Source: Alteromonas sp. KUL42 (GTDB taxonomy: Bacteria > Pseudomonadota > Gammaproteobacteria > Enterobacterales > Alteromonadaceae). From it: a stretch of DNA of 64,000 nucleotides. The stretch lies in contig NZ_BJKK01000009.1 of assembly GCF_006538325.1 (NCBI RefSeq), positions 1-64,000 on the forward strand, given 5' to 3'. Both the position numbers and the translations under genes were made by a program. This document shows positions 25,918 to 33,980 of this stretch, piece by piece. The number at the start of each line of letters is the position of its first letter. The first letter of the stretch is position 1. Under the pieces are notes generated by a model. That model saw nothing but the letters and a program-made list of their open reading frames with translations. It did no database searches and was not told the DNA's origin.

Positions 25918-26823
25918 TTACGCTCCTTTGAGTGAAATGCTTTTAGGAACTATCGCTCCTTTATGCATGATCACTTGTGCTGCGCAAAACTGACCATCAC
26001 GGATACATTTTTCTAGACTTTCTCCCTTCGCCTTGGCCGCTAAAAATGCACCGTTAAAAGAGTCACCAGCTGCTGTAGTATCGACAGGATCTACAACGTT
26101 AGGAACGTCAAACTCGAACTTCCCATCTTTATTAGCCGCAAGAATGCCGCTAGCGCCGTTTTTGACAATGACTTCAGAAACACCACATTTTAGCCAGCGC
26201 TCAATACAATATTCCATTGAGTGCTCTCCATGTAGGCTTACCTCATCTTCCATACTCAGAAGGGCCAAATCTGTAAGATTCATTATTTGGTTAAACGCTT
26301 TTGATGCTTCACTCAGCGACAGCCAGTTCCTTTCTCGATAATTATTGTCAAAAATAACCTTGCCGCCACGCATACGAAATTCACTGAGAAAATCATAAAG
26401 CGCTTTTCGTGTTGATTCAGAATAGATTGAAAGCGTGATACCGCTTAAGAAGATAGCGTCGTAATCTTTAATCTCGTCTAACGTTTCTGGAAATTTATCT
26501 AATAGGTATTTTGCTGGGGAGTTAGAGCGCCAATAGTGGAAATGACGTTCGCCATTGGGCTCATTTTCAATCAAATACAAACCCGGCACATTGTTTTCCA
26601 ATGTTTTCACATGCTTAACGCCGACTCCTTCCTCTTGCCAAAGCGAAAGCATTTTACTGCTAAACGAGTCATCGCCCAGTGCCGTTACATACTCGACGTC
26701 TCCCCCACAGCGAGAAAGATAAATAGCAGTATTAAGTGTATCTCCGCCATAATTGAGTTTATAAAGCTCACTATCACTGTTAGACAACTCAATCATACAT
26801 TCGCCAATAATAGCTACCTTCAC
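25918..26823 (-). CDS. kdgK: 2-dehydro-3-deoxygluconokinase (PfkB family)
   Basis: A PfkB-fold sugar kinase of about 302 residues. I choose the GTG at 26823, which gives VKVAIIGECMIELS and follows a strong ribosome binding site (ggagag); the frame extends 21 codons further up to 26886 without family similarity. Motifs are YGGDTLNTAIYLSRCGGDV near the N-terminus and VDTTAAGDSFNGAFLAA with the catalytic Asp. It phosphorylates KDG to KDPG, the last step before the Entner-Doudoroff aldolase, whose gene is not in this window. First gene of the six-gene kdgK-dctP-dctQ-dctM-kduD-kduI operon. Confidence 0.9.
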   Translation of the reverse strand: MKVAIIGECMIELSNSDSELYKLNYGGDTLNTAIYLSRCGGDVEYVTALGDDSFSSKMLSLWQEEGVGVKHVKTLENNVPGLYLIENEPNGERHFHYWRSNSPAKYLLDKFPETLDEIKDYDAIFLSGITLSIYSESTRKALYDFLSEFRMRGGKVIFDNNYRERNWLSLSEASKAFNQIMNLTDLALLSMEDEVSLHGEHSMEYCIERWLKCGVSEVIVKNGASGILAANKDGKFEFDVPNVVDPVDTTAAGDSFNGAFLAAKAKGESLEKCIRDGQFCAAQVIMHKGAIVPKSISLKGA

Positions 26824-26908
26824 TTCTCTTTCTCTCCATCCCTTAAACTCTGTGTAATAAAACTCATAGGCTTTAACACTCATCAAGAGTCATCAAATAA
26901 ATGTAAAA

Positions 26909-26955
26909 TGATTGTATATGAACATCTAACAATCATCAACACTCAAAATCAATCA
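26909..26955. promoter_or_regulatory. Phased TGATTGT/TCAATCA half-sites upstream of kdgK operon
   Basis: TGATTGT at 26909, ACAATCA at 26929 and TCAATCA at 26949, starts 20 bp apart. They match the motif before the rhamnose genes and lie 86-132 bp upstream of the kdgK start, suggesting that one regulator controls both rhamnose and uronate branches. Confidence 0.55.
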
Positions 26956-27001
26956 CACAGGTTTAATTTGATGCTATGAGAAGTTTGAAATTATTAAGTG
27001 A

Positions 27002-27033
27002 TGGCTCTCCCTCCAACTAGCGAGGAAGAGCCA
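27002..27033 (-). terminator. Hairpin after the 27048 sulfatase gene
   Basis: Arms tggctct and agagcca, extended by a partly paired ccctcc/gaggaa section. It lies 15 bp beyond the sulfatase stop on the minus strand. The following tract is not strongly T-rich, so termination is plausible rather than certain. Confidence 0.45.
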
Positions 27034-27047
27034 TAAGTATTAAGGAT

Positions 27048-28496
27048 TTAATTTGGCAGGAGAGTGTTCTCGAAACTTTTTCTTGATTTAACTTCTTCAC
27101 TTCGTGCATTTTCGTACTTTTCTATATACACATTTGCTCGCTGTAAAAGCCCATTAGTTAAGTACTGGTACTTTTCTTCATACGCTAGATTAGTAGTTTC
27201 TAGCGGGTCGTTTTCCAGATCGTATAGTTGCAAATAGTCATTTTTATAGAAATTCACAAATTTCCAATGTGCTGTTCGTAAACCATACATGGGCGGAATA
27301 GGAGCACGTTTCGGTTGATACATATGCTCAAAGAAAAATTCATCGCGCCACTCAGTAACTTTTTCTCCTCCAATTAATGGGATTAAACTATTACCTTGAT
27401 ACGTAGATGGAATAGGCACACCAGCTAAGTCGAGTATTGTTGGTGCAATATCAATGTTTAGTGCAATCTCGCTTACTTCTTTATGCCTCGGAATGCGAGG
27501 ATCCTTAATGATGAGAGGTACTCGTAGGTCCTCTTCCCAACCAAACCACTTCCCTGCCAACTGGCGTTCGTTCAGTGCGTAACCGTTATCCCCAGTGTAG
27601 ATAATAATCGTGTTATCATCCAAGTGGAGATACTTAAGAAGCTCGTTTAAAGAGCCAACGGCATCATCGACGCTACTAATAGCTCGATAATGTCGTTTCA
27701 CTATTCTTTGATACATTTCTTCGGTTGCGAATCGATATTCCCAACGAATTCTTCCCATAGATGTTTTTAGAAAATCAGGGAGCGCTTCAAAAGCTGTGTC
27801 ATCAGAAACATTGGCTTTTTCAATTTCTACATCCGAGTACATAGGCTCAAATTCTGGCGGATAATGGAACTGGTCTACCTTATCTACGTCATGTGCATGG
27901 GGGTTCCAAAAATTTACCGCCAACACCCATGGCTTGTCACCTTTTGATGCTTGCTTAATAAATTCACTCGCAAGATTTCTAATGTAATGTGTTTGTGGTA
28001 TTTGTTCACCATCCCACTCATTAGTTTTCGACTGAAGAAGAGGTTTGAAATAATCAAACCGTTCATCATCTTCTCCCGACAATTTTATTTCATACTTGCC
28101 CACAAAGCCTGTGCTGTAACCTGCACTTTTTAAAAGCGCCGGGTATATATTTGACGATTCTTTTTCGCCTGTGGGCGGTCGCCCAAAAGTAAAGTCGTGA
28201 GTACGCTCTGTTAAACCTGTCAGAATACTAATTCGACTTGAAGCACATATCGGAGTTGTTACAAAGGCGTTTTCAAACACCACCCCGTCATTAGCTAATG
28301 CATCGAGGTTAGGCGTTTGAACTTGAGACGAATTTCTGCTTAACAAATCCCAACGATGATCGTCAGCGAGTATGAAAAGTATATTTGGAGGCCGGTTTTT
28401 AGTATTTGCAGTGTTATTTTCGTTAGCTACTGCTTCGTTGAAACATACTGCTAAGCAGTTAAGAAGTAATGTTAGATAAAAGAATGTTATTTTCAC
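27048..28496 (-). CDS. Secreted S1-family sulfatase
   Basis: A 482-residue type I sulfatase with a signal peptide (about 1-25, ending EAVA). Metal-binding residues appear in NILFILADDHRWD. The formylglycine site is in TTPICASSRISILTGL, a C-x-S-S-R version of the usual C-x-P-S-R, as found in some S1 subfamilies. IIIYTGDNGYALNERQLAGKW carries the later metal and substrate residues. Maturation needs a formylglycine-generating enzyme, which I do not see here. Context (rhamnose and uronate catabolism, PL24 lyase) suggests it removes sulfate from rhamnose-3-sulfate of ulvan oligomers. It lies 72 bp downstream of the NCS1 permease gene, with a terminator between. Confidence 0.88.
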   Translation of the reverse strand: MKITFFYLTLLLNCLAVCFNEAVANENNTANTKNRPPNILFILADDHRWDLLSRNSSQVQTPNLDALANDGVVFENAFVTTPICASSRISILTGLTERTHDFTFGRPPTGEKESSNIYPALLKSAGYSTGFVGKYEIKLSGEDDERFDYFKPLLQSKTNEWDGEQIPQTHYIRNLASEFIKQASKGDKPWVLAVNFWNPHAHDVDKVDQFHYPPEFEPMYSDVEIEKANVSDDTAFEALPDFLKTSMGRIRWEYRFATEEMYQRIVKRHYRAISSVDDAVGSLNELLKYLHLDDNTIIIYTGDNGYALNERQLAGKWFGWEEDLRVPLIIKDPRIPRHKEVSEIALNIDIAPTILDLAGVPIPSTYQGNSLIPLIGGEKVTEWRDEFFFEHMYQPKRAPIPPMYGLRTAHWKFVNFYKNDYLQLYDLENDPLETTNLAYEEKYQYLTNGLLQRANVYIEKYENARSEEVKSRKSFENTLLPN

Positions 28497-28511
28497 AACC
28501 TTCGTCCTGTT

Positions 28512-28550
28512 GAAAAGAAAAAGCCCCTCTAACTCACGGCGCTAGAGGGG
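28512..28550 (-). terminator. Intrinsic terminator after the NCS1 permease gene
   Basis: On the minus strand, CCCCTCTA and TAGAGGGG form an 8-bp stem followed by ctttttctttt. It sits between the end of the permease gene (28568) and the start of the sulfatase gene (28496). Confidence 0.8.
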
Positions 28551-28567
28551 AAACCCTACTTTGGAAA

Positions 28568-30278
28568 CTAGTTTTGAGTTGCGTTAGCTACTGTCGAAGA
28601 CTCACTGTCTGACTTTGAGTTTTTAGTGTTAGCAAGATAGACGTATGTAGCTGTAATGAAATAAATGATCGTCGCTATCAACAATGGCGTGTGCAAACCA
28701 CTGTCACCATTATTGACGAAAGCCATTACCCCAATCACCAGACAGGCAACTAACGAAGCGATAGCAGTGTATGTCGCAACGGAGACCACAATCGTAGACT
28801 TTTCTTTGGAAACTTGTGTCGAACTCTTGGATAAACCATCTAGAAACGTTTTCTCTTCTTGCCTACGGCTTGCCTCCGCAGCTTCGGCGATTTCCGATTC
28901 CGCAAATCTGGTTTTAGCGCCCATAGAAATTGATAGCAAGCAATAAACTATCGTTGAGTAAATCCATATAGGAATTAGAAGGAAAAATAGATGAAGTACG
29001 CCTGACTGCTCTAGTACATAGCTTAAAGCGAGCGCTGTTAGCCATGTGATTATTGCCGCCCAGTTTGTGTTATTCCCTTTGTATTGTGACCAGTAACGAG
29101 TTAGTCCAATCCTAGGGAAAAGCCAATGTTCTGCGACAATAATTGCACCTACTGGCGCCATCATAAGACCCATGATTCCTACAAAGCCGAGAAGTTGGGA
29201 AAACACAAAAGGAAAGCACGCTATGATAGTCGTTACGACGCCCACCACAATAGTCGACTTCTCCCTACTCCACTTTGGGTTTAACGAACTAAATGCTAAG
29301 CCAGCACGGTAGATCGTAGGGTTTGAAGTGGTCCATCCCGCAATAATTACGGCAATGATTCCGCATGTACCTAATGCCTGATAGGCAACTGCACCGGGAT
29401 CTAAATTAGTAATTGCCGTGCCCAAGATAATTGCTGCGCCAGCCCCCATGATGCCTGCACATATCCACGCCATATAATGGCCTATAAACATACCTAACGC
29501 AGAGAAAAAACCGTATCGAGAATAACGAGCGAAACGCAATAATGTCATGTCGCCCATACCGCCATGCATAGCCAAATTTGCTACCCAAGCAAACGCGGCA
29601 ACGTGCCAAAAGCCGACTTCATTACTCGTTCTAACCCATATAGATTCATTTGCAATAGTATAAAAACTCAGAAAATGACGAAATAGAAGTAATACCAGGC
29701 GTAGATTCGATTAGAGCGGGAAGTAAGAAAAGCGCACCAATAATGAACATTAAAATCATCCAAGGTGCACAGACTTCTGCAAACGCAGCTAACTTTTTAA
29801 AGCCTTTAACAGCCATAAATACCACTACAGCACCGACAAAGAGCGCGACGAGTACAAAGCGAAAATCGGATGGAAACCAGTCCACCTGTGGAGGAATATC
29901 TAACAAAATCCTTACAGCAGAAGCAGATACAGTAATCATTGCACCGGCAAGCACACTGAAAAGAATACCATTCACAACACTATATAATTTAATTGTTCCT
30001 TTACCTGCTATTTTTTCTAAATAAGCATATAAGGTAAGCCGGGTTTCTGTTGCTATTGGTGCGGTTAAAAGACCCCAAGTAAGCACAGCAAGTAGATTAC
30101 CTAGAAGTAGGCCAACTAAAATATCACCAGCCCCAACTCCCCAAGATACAAAAAGTGCTCCAATTACAAATTCTGTTCCTGCGACATGTTCCCCTGCATA
30201 ACTCCCTGCAAATGCTCGAGCTGGCTGTAACTTATTTGGACTTATCGGTTGTGTTTCAAACTCATCTGAACTCGACAC
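28568..30278 (-). pseudogene. NCS1-family permease, frameshifted
   Basis: A purine-cytosine-permease-like (NCS1) transporter with about 12 membrane helices. The N-terminal part (30278-29646) includes FAGSYAGEHVAGTEFVIGALFVSWGVGAGD and ends prematurely at SSFSEFLYYCK. The C-terminal part continues from YTIANESIWVRTSNEVGFWH in another frame and runs to 28568 (GWTTSNPTIYRAGLAF, IVAEHWLFPRIG). Removing one T from the T5 run at about 29666 joins them into a protein of about 569 residues. NCS1 carriers usually move nucleobases, allantoin or vitamins; here, beside a sulfatase in an ulvan locus, the substrate may be something else. As written, the gene is broken. Confidence 0.82.
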
Positions 30279-30376
30279 ATTTCCTCCATTATTTTCATTC
30301 TAGGCTTCGGCAAGAAAGCCGCTTAAAAGGAAGTAAAGATGATTACTTTTGAGCGATTATGACTTAATTGTAATTA

Positions 30377-30383
30377 CCAATCA
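30377..30383. promoter_or_regulatory. Single CCAATCA half-site upstream of the NCS1 permease
   Basis: CCAATCA at 30377, followed by ttatcaaa about 10 bp later, resembles the shared TCAATCA half-site. It is weaker than the others and may be chance. The 414-bp gap 30279-30692 otherwise holds an iteron-like copy, a terminator and a parS-like site, listed separately. Confidence 0.3.
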
Positions 30384-30557
30384 ATAAAATTGTTATCAAA
30401 TTGTGTCGCGTACAAAAGAGCCGAAGATGAATCTATATATAACAAATTGTTTATATTATTCCAGTAAGATTAGTTGGGAAGGTACTGGAGAGGTTTAAGC
30501 CGAGATAATTGACATCGGGCTACAACAACAAACATTTTAAGATAAGGCTGTTATCTC

Positions 30558-30572
30558 TCTGGATCGAATAAA
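30558..30572 (+). repeat. Iteron-like copy TCTGGATCGAATAAA
   Basis: Shares the core TGGATCGAAT with copies at 33933, 35469 and 35511 (and CGGATCGAAT at 32803). This copy is the most distant, beyond the parB end, and diverges after the core. Confidence 0.45.
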
Positions 30573-30624
30573 GGCGGAAAGTATAATCTATATTTTATTC
30601 GATATTTAATTCATTTACTTAAAA

Positions 30625-30659
30625 GCGCTGAAACCCGCTATTGTAAAGAGTTTCAGCGC
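30625..30659 (-). terminator. Intrinsic terminator of parAB
   Basis: Perfect 10-bp stem GCGCTGAAAC / GTTTCAGCGC with a 15-base loop, followed on the minus strand by TTTTAAG. It lies 34 bp after the parB stop. Confidence 0.75.
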
Positions 30660-30672
30660 CTACGAGCCTAAA

Positions 30673-30688
30673 TGTTTCCGCGGAAACA
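30673..30688. repeat. parS-like palindrome 1
   Basis: TGTTTCCGCGGAAACA, a 16-bp perfect palindrome just after parB. The same sequence occurs at 33042 and 33567. It equals the consensus chromosomal parS (TGTTTCACGTGAAACA) except in the centre, CCGCGG for CACGTG, so it is a strong candidate for the plasmid ParB binding site. Confidence 0.8.
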
Positions 30689-30692
30689 AAGA

Positions 30693-31823
30693 CTATTTTG
30701 AAAGGGACTTAAACAACTCCTTTAATGCTTTTTCTAACATCACCGGGTCATTAAAGTCTACGCTGTTCCAATCGATTCCTAACTCCAACTGAGTCACATC
30801 TTCCGTTAATAAACGTTTTATTGCGGATGCCTTGTCAACTTTTACTTTAGGAAGTGAAATAAACTGTTTAGTTCTGCCTACTTTCTTAACTACTGGTACT
30901 TGTAGATATTTGTGAAATTTTTCTTGCGATAATAAAGATCCGAGATATTTTTCTACCTCTTCCCTACCCTCTTGCTCTGCTTTTATTATCTCTTCGTATA
31001 ATCCTCGCAAAGATTCTACTATTTTATTTTCCAGAAGCGGCATGACAAACTCTCGATATTCATAGAGTTTGTCATAACGGTAGAATGTAGTACGACCTAT
31101 TCCTAAATATGAAGTAACAACAGAGGCTCTACTTTTTGATAGCTTTTCACCTTCTATGCTTTCTAACTCAGTAACAGCATTTGAATAACTATTAAGAGCA
31201 TCAGGTAGCGTTAAATCATTACGCGAAAAATTTTCGATGTGGCGTAATACATTTATGTTTTTTGGCTTTTCTGCATATATTTTTACTTTTACTTTTATCA
31301 GACCACCATATAAATAACGTATCGCATAATATCTTCTGTGGCCTGCTACAATCGCATAATCAGACATATTTTTACGCCACACAGCGATTGGGTGCACTAA
31401 CTCACTATGCTTGAGTGTCTCTGCTAAACCTTTAATCTCCTCAATTTCTGCGTCTACCGCATCATATCTAGGGTTACTCTTATCCAACCTATTTTCAATA
31501 AGCCCTTTTTCGCATACTACGCAGTTTTTTAGCAAAGCAATTGAATCAGCATCATCACGTTTAGCAAACTTGACAGGTAAATACCGCGGATTATCTGATT
31601 GAGGCTGGATGTAGTCCACTAGCACCCTGTCTATTTCAGATGACGTCTTAAACAATGGATCGTCGTGTACGTTACTCTCTTTAGACTTATCTCGTTGCTT
31701 CAAATCATCTAGCATCTGTTGAGATTTTTTCGATACACCTTCACCTGACTGAAACTTACTAATCAAATCTTCCTGTGAAGATGGCTTCGTAACACGTCGG
31801 CTTCTTGGTTTTTTAGCAGTCAT
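30693..31823 (-). CDS. parB: ParB-family plasmid partition protein
   Basis: A 376-residue DNA-binding partition protein. It has a basic, disordered N-terminus (TAKKPRSRRVTKPSS), then the ParB/Spo0J N-terminal domain at about 110-200 with AIVAGHRRYYAIRYL (equivalent of the GERRxRA box, CTP binding) and HIENFSRNDLTLPDALNSY. A helix-turn-helix follows at about 225-260 (SKSRASVVTSYLGIGRTTFYRYDKL). It should bind the parS-like palindromes next to the operon and work with ParA in plasmid segregation. The start overlaps the parA stop by 4 bp. Confidence 0.9.
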   Translation of the reverse strand: MTAKKPRSRRVTKPSSQEDLISKFQSGEGVSKKSQQMLDDLKQRDKSKESNVHDDPLFKTSSEIDRVLVDYIQPQSDNPRYLPVKFAKRDDADSIALLKNCVVCEKGLIENRLDKSNPRYDAVDAEIEEIKGLAETLKHSELVHPIAVWRKNMSDYAIVAGHRRYYAIRYLYGGLIKVKVKIYAEKPKNINVLRHIENFSRNDLTLPDALNSYSNAVTELESIEGEKLSKSRASVVTSYLGIGRTTFYRYDKLYEYREFVMPLLENKIVESLRGLYEEIIKAEQEGREEVEKYLGSLLSQEKFHKYLQVPVVKKVGRTKQFISLPKVKVDKASAIKRLLTEDVTQLELGIDWNSVDFNDPVMLEKALKELFKSLSK

Positions 31824-32746
31824 ACTTCATCTCCCCATAAGCTACTTTCAATTAATGCATAAAGTTTTTGCATTTCGCTTTTTGCGTGGTGGTTATGAAC
31901 ATAGTTAAAGTGTGTTTCATCAACAGATGGCCGTTCCATTACTCTGTAACAATTTCTTTGCTGAAGCCAAAATGCACTCATGTATTTACCTGTAGGCCCT
32001 TCGCTATCATAGAGTTTCGCTAATGCTACTTCGTCTTTTTGCGTTAATCGTGACTTACTAGGAACCTTATTAGGAACTACACCAATAATCTTTAGTGGGT
32101 TATGCGCTCTGTCTTCGTTAATTCGATCGATCCTATTAAGAAGCATCGGCACGCCATCAATTGAGTCGTATTCTGGTTCTGTAGGAATAATCACATGCGT
32201 AGCAGCACCCAACATGCCAGCAGACACGGGAGATTTACTTGGTGGGTTATCAACGATAACTATATCGTAATCGTCGGCCAATTCATCAACTGAGAACCAA
32301 TCTCGCATATGAGCGGTAATTTTCGAAACTAATCTATCAGATTCAGGAGTAAGCGCGAGCACTCTATCAACGTTGCCTTCTGAAGGTAGTACCTTAATGT
32401 TTTCAAAAGCAGTTGGATATTCGTATACGGGAGAATTGAACAGTATATCGGTACTGGTATTTCTACCACTCCATTCGGGGTCATCTATATCATCAAACTC
32501 TGGATGTAAAGGCGCAGCATATTCATCATCTCCTGGGATAGCATCCATTTTCAGAAATGCTTTTGATGAATCTTGCTGTGAATCATAGTCTAATACTAAA
32601 ACACGCCGCTTTTTACCTTTTCCATCTGGGCCACCAGTGGCAAGTAGGTAAGCAATAGTAGAAGCTAAAAAAGTTTTACCTACGCCACCCTTGCGGTGGT
32701 AGCTAGAAAGAACACGCATTCCGTTATACAACTCTGTTTTATTCAT
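31820..32746 (-). CDS. parA: ParA-family partition ATPase
   Basis: A 308-residue P-loop ATPase with the deviant Walker A motif HRKGGVGKTFLAST, Walker A' region VLVLDYDSQQDSS and Walker B region DIVIVDNPPSKSP. There is no long N-terminal helix-turn-helix, so it is of the smaller ParA type and autoregulation may depend on ParB. It drives plasmid partition together with ParB encoded downstream. An iteron-like copy (32803) lies about 57 bp upstream of the start. Confidence 0.92.
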   Translation of the reverse strand: MNKTELYNGMRVLSSYHRKGGVGKTFLASTIAYLLATGGPDGKGKKRRVLVLDYDSQQDSSKAFLKMDAIPGDDEYAAPLHPEFDDIDDPEWSGRNTSTDILFNSPVYEYPTAFENIKVLPSEGNVDRVLALTPESDRLVSKITAHMRDWFSVDELADDYDIVIVDNPPSKSPVSAGMLGAATHVIIPTEPEYDSIDGVPMLLNRIDRINEDRAHNPLKIIGVVPNKVPSKSRLTQKDEVALAKLYDSEGPTGKYMSAFWLQQRNCYRVMERPSVDETHFNYVHNHHAKSEMQKLYALIESSLWGDEV

Positions 32747-32802
32747 TATTCTAACCTTCTTTCAGGACATTTCGTTATATTGACACGCCAACTATTTAAT
32801 GT

Positions 32803-32820
32803 CTCGGATCGAATCTTTAG
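32803..32820 (+). repeat. Iteron-like copy upstream of parA
   Basis: CTCGGATCGAATCTTTAG shares 14 bases, GGATCGAATCTTTA, with the copy at 35469. Position upstream of parA suggests that Rep binding could influence partition gene expression. Confidence 0.55.
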
Positions 32821-33041
32821 AAGTGAGGACTTTGATAGGCTTGCAGTACCATATATAAAATTTAGAGGAAGAAGACGAATAAGGATTGATTAAAAAGGTC
32901 TCAAAGTACAACCTTTACGCGCAAAGTTTTCGTTGTATCCGCTTAAATATTGAGTAATAAAAAAACTTTACGTTAATTAATTTTCTATTCTCGAGTTGCT
33001 ACAGGCTGCGTCTTTACTAGACCATACCGTTTTTTCTTCTA

Positions 33042-33061
33042 ATTGTTTCCGCGGAAACAAT
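33042..33061. repeat. parS-like palindrome 2
   Basis: ATTGTTTCCGCGGAAACAAT, a perfect 20-bp palindrome about 300 bp upstream of parA, with the same core as sites 1 and 3. Confidence 0.8.
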
Positions 33062-33566
33062 TTCTAGAAACAAACCTGTTGAGTTGTTTACGCCAATCAT
33101 ATAACTGGAAAACACTAACCTGCGTTTTACACAAAGCTCACAATCTCGGGCCAACAATAAAATGATGTCCGGCTGTTCCGTCATGATATGTTGTATCTCC
33201 TCATGGACGAGAACTAAATGCTGATGTATCTAGCTATCAGCTCTCGAGGAAGAGATATGCATAGTAGTTCGCTTGAATTTTGCTATTTTGAAAGACAAGA
33301 TAAATACTTCCGCGAATGTCATTATAATAGCCTATATATAATGTTTCTGATTCCAACAAGTTTCAGTTTCGCTCAAGCTAGATTAAGTCCTACCAAGAGG
33401 TAGTGTCTTACTTCGCTATCGACGAGAATTTGTTTTGGCTATATAGAAATTTTGAACTCACGAGCTAAGCAACAGGATGTTTCCAGCATATTTGTGCATT
33501 TTACTAATAAAATGAAGTCAGGCGTGAAGTCGCGATTTTACTGGTCTACAAGGGAACAAATGTTAG

Positions 33567-33584
33567 TTGTTTCCGCGGAAACAA
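33567..33584. repeat. parS-like palindrome 3
   Basis: TTGTTTCCGCGGAAACAA, a perfect 18-bp palindrome, 523 bp from site 2 and about 400 bp before rep. Confidence 0.8.
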
Positions 33585-33932
33585 TAACGATATGAAAAGG
33601 AGGTTAGAAGACGTCCGTCATAAGCCTTCTTTACATAGTCGAAGCAACAACCCGCCTCAGTGAGCTCTTCTTTCAGTATAGCCATATCTACAGAAGACAT
33701 ACTTTTTTCTATTCAATTTTGAAGAAAGCCAACCAGCAATTCTGGTGGAAGAACAATAGACAAAGTTCAGTGCTTTTATTATCGTTCTTTGCATTAAATA
33801 AAACAGGAGTAACTTAGCGTCTCTTTTCAATTCTAGTTTTAACTGCTGACAGTTTGTCGACCAGTATTTCATCCCATATCTATTCTAGCAATTTCGCGTA
33901 GTCGTAGACATGATAAAGCTTCTCGGATAACC

Positions 33933-33946
33933 TTTGGATCGAATCT
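33933..33946 (+). repeat. Iteron-like copy upstream of rep
   Basis: TTTGGATCGAATCT, 35 bp before the rep start, where a Rep protein could autoregulate. It diverges after the core (gcaaaaa instead of ttaa). Confidence 0.55.
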
Positions 33947-33980
33947 GCAAAAAGACTAAAATCTATAGGAAGAAAGTAAA

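Larger units (their letters stand above)
32747..33980. other. Non-coding region with parS and iteron-like sites, candidate origin
   Basis: About 1.2 kb without a convincing gene between divergent parA and rep. It holds an iteron-like copy at 32803, parS-like palindromes at 33042 and 33567, and another iteron-like copy at 33933, just before rep. AT-rich stretches (for example 32945-33000) could serve as an unwinding element. Short frames here look like noise. The composition and the repeats suggest that the replication origin and centromere lie here. Confidence 0.6.

Noticed and set aside
33218..33403. A 61-codon open frame in the putative origin region
   Set aside because: No ribosome binding site or family resemblance, and it lies among parS and iteron-like sites; most likely chance.
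33657..33872. A 71-codon minus-strand open frame before rep
   Set aside because: Poor start context, basic low-information sequence and no recognisable fold; probably not a gene.
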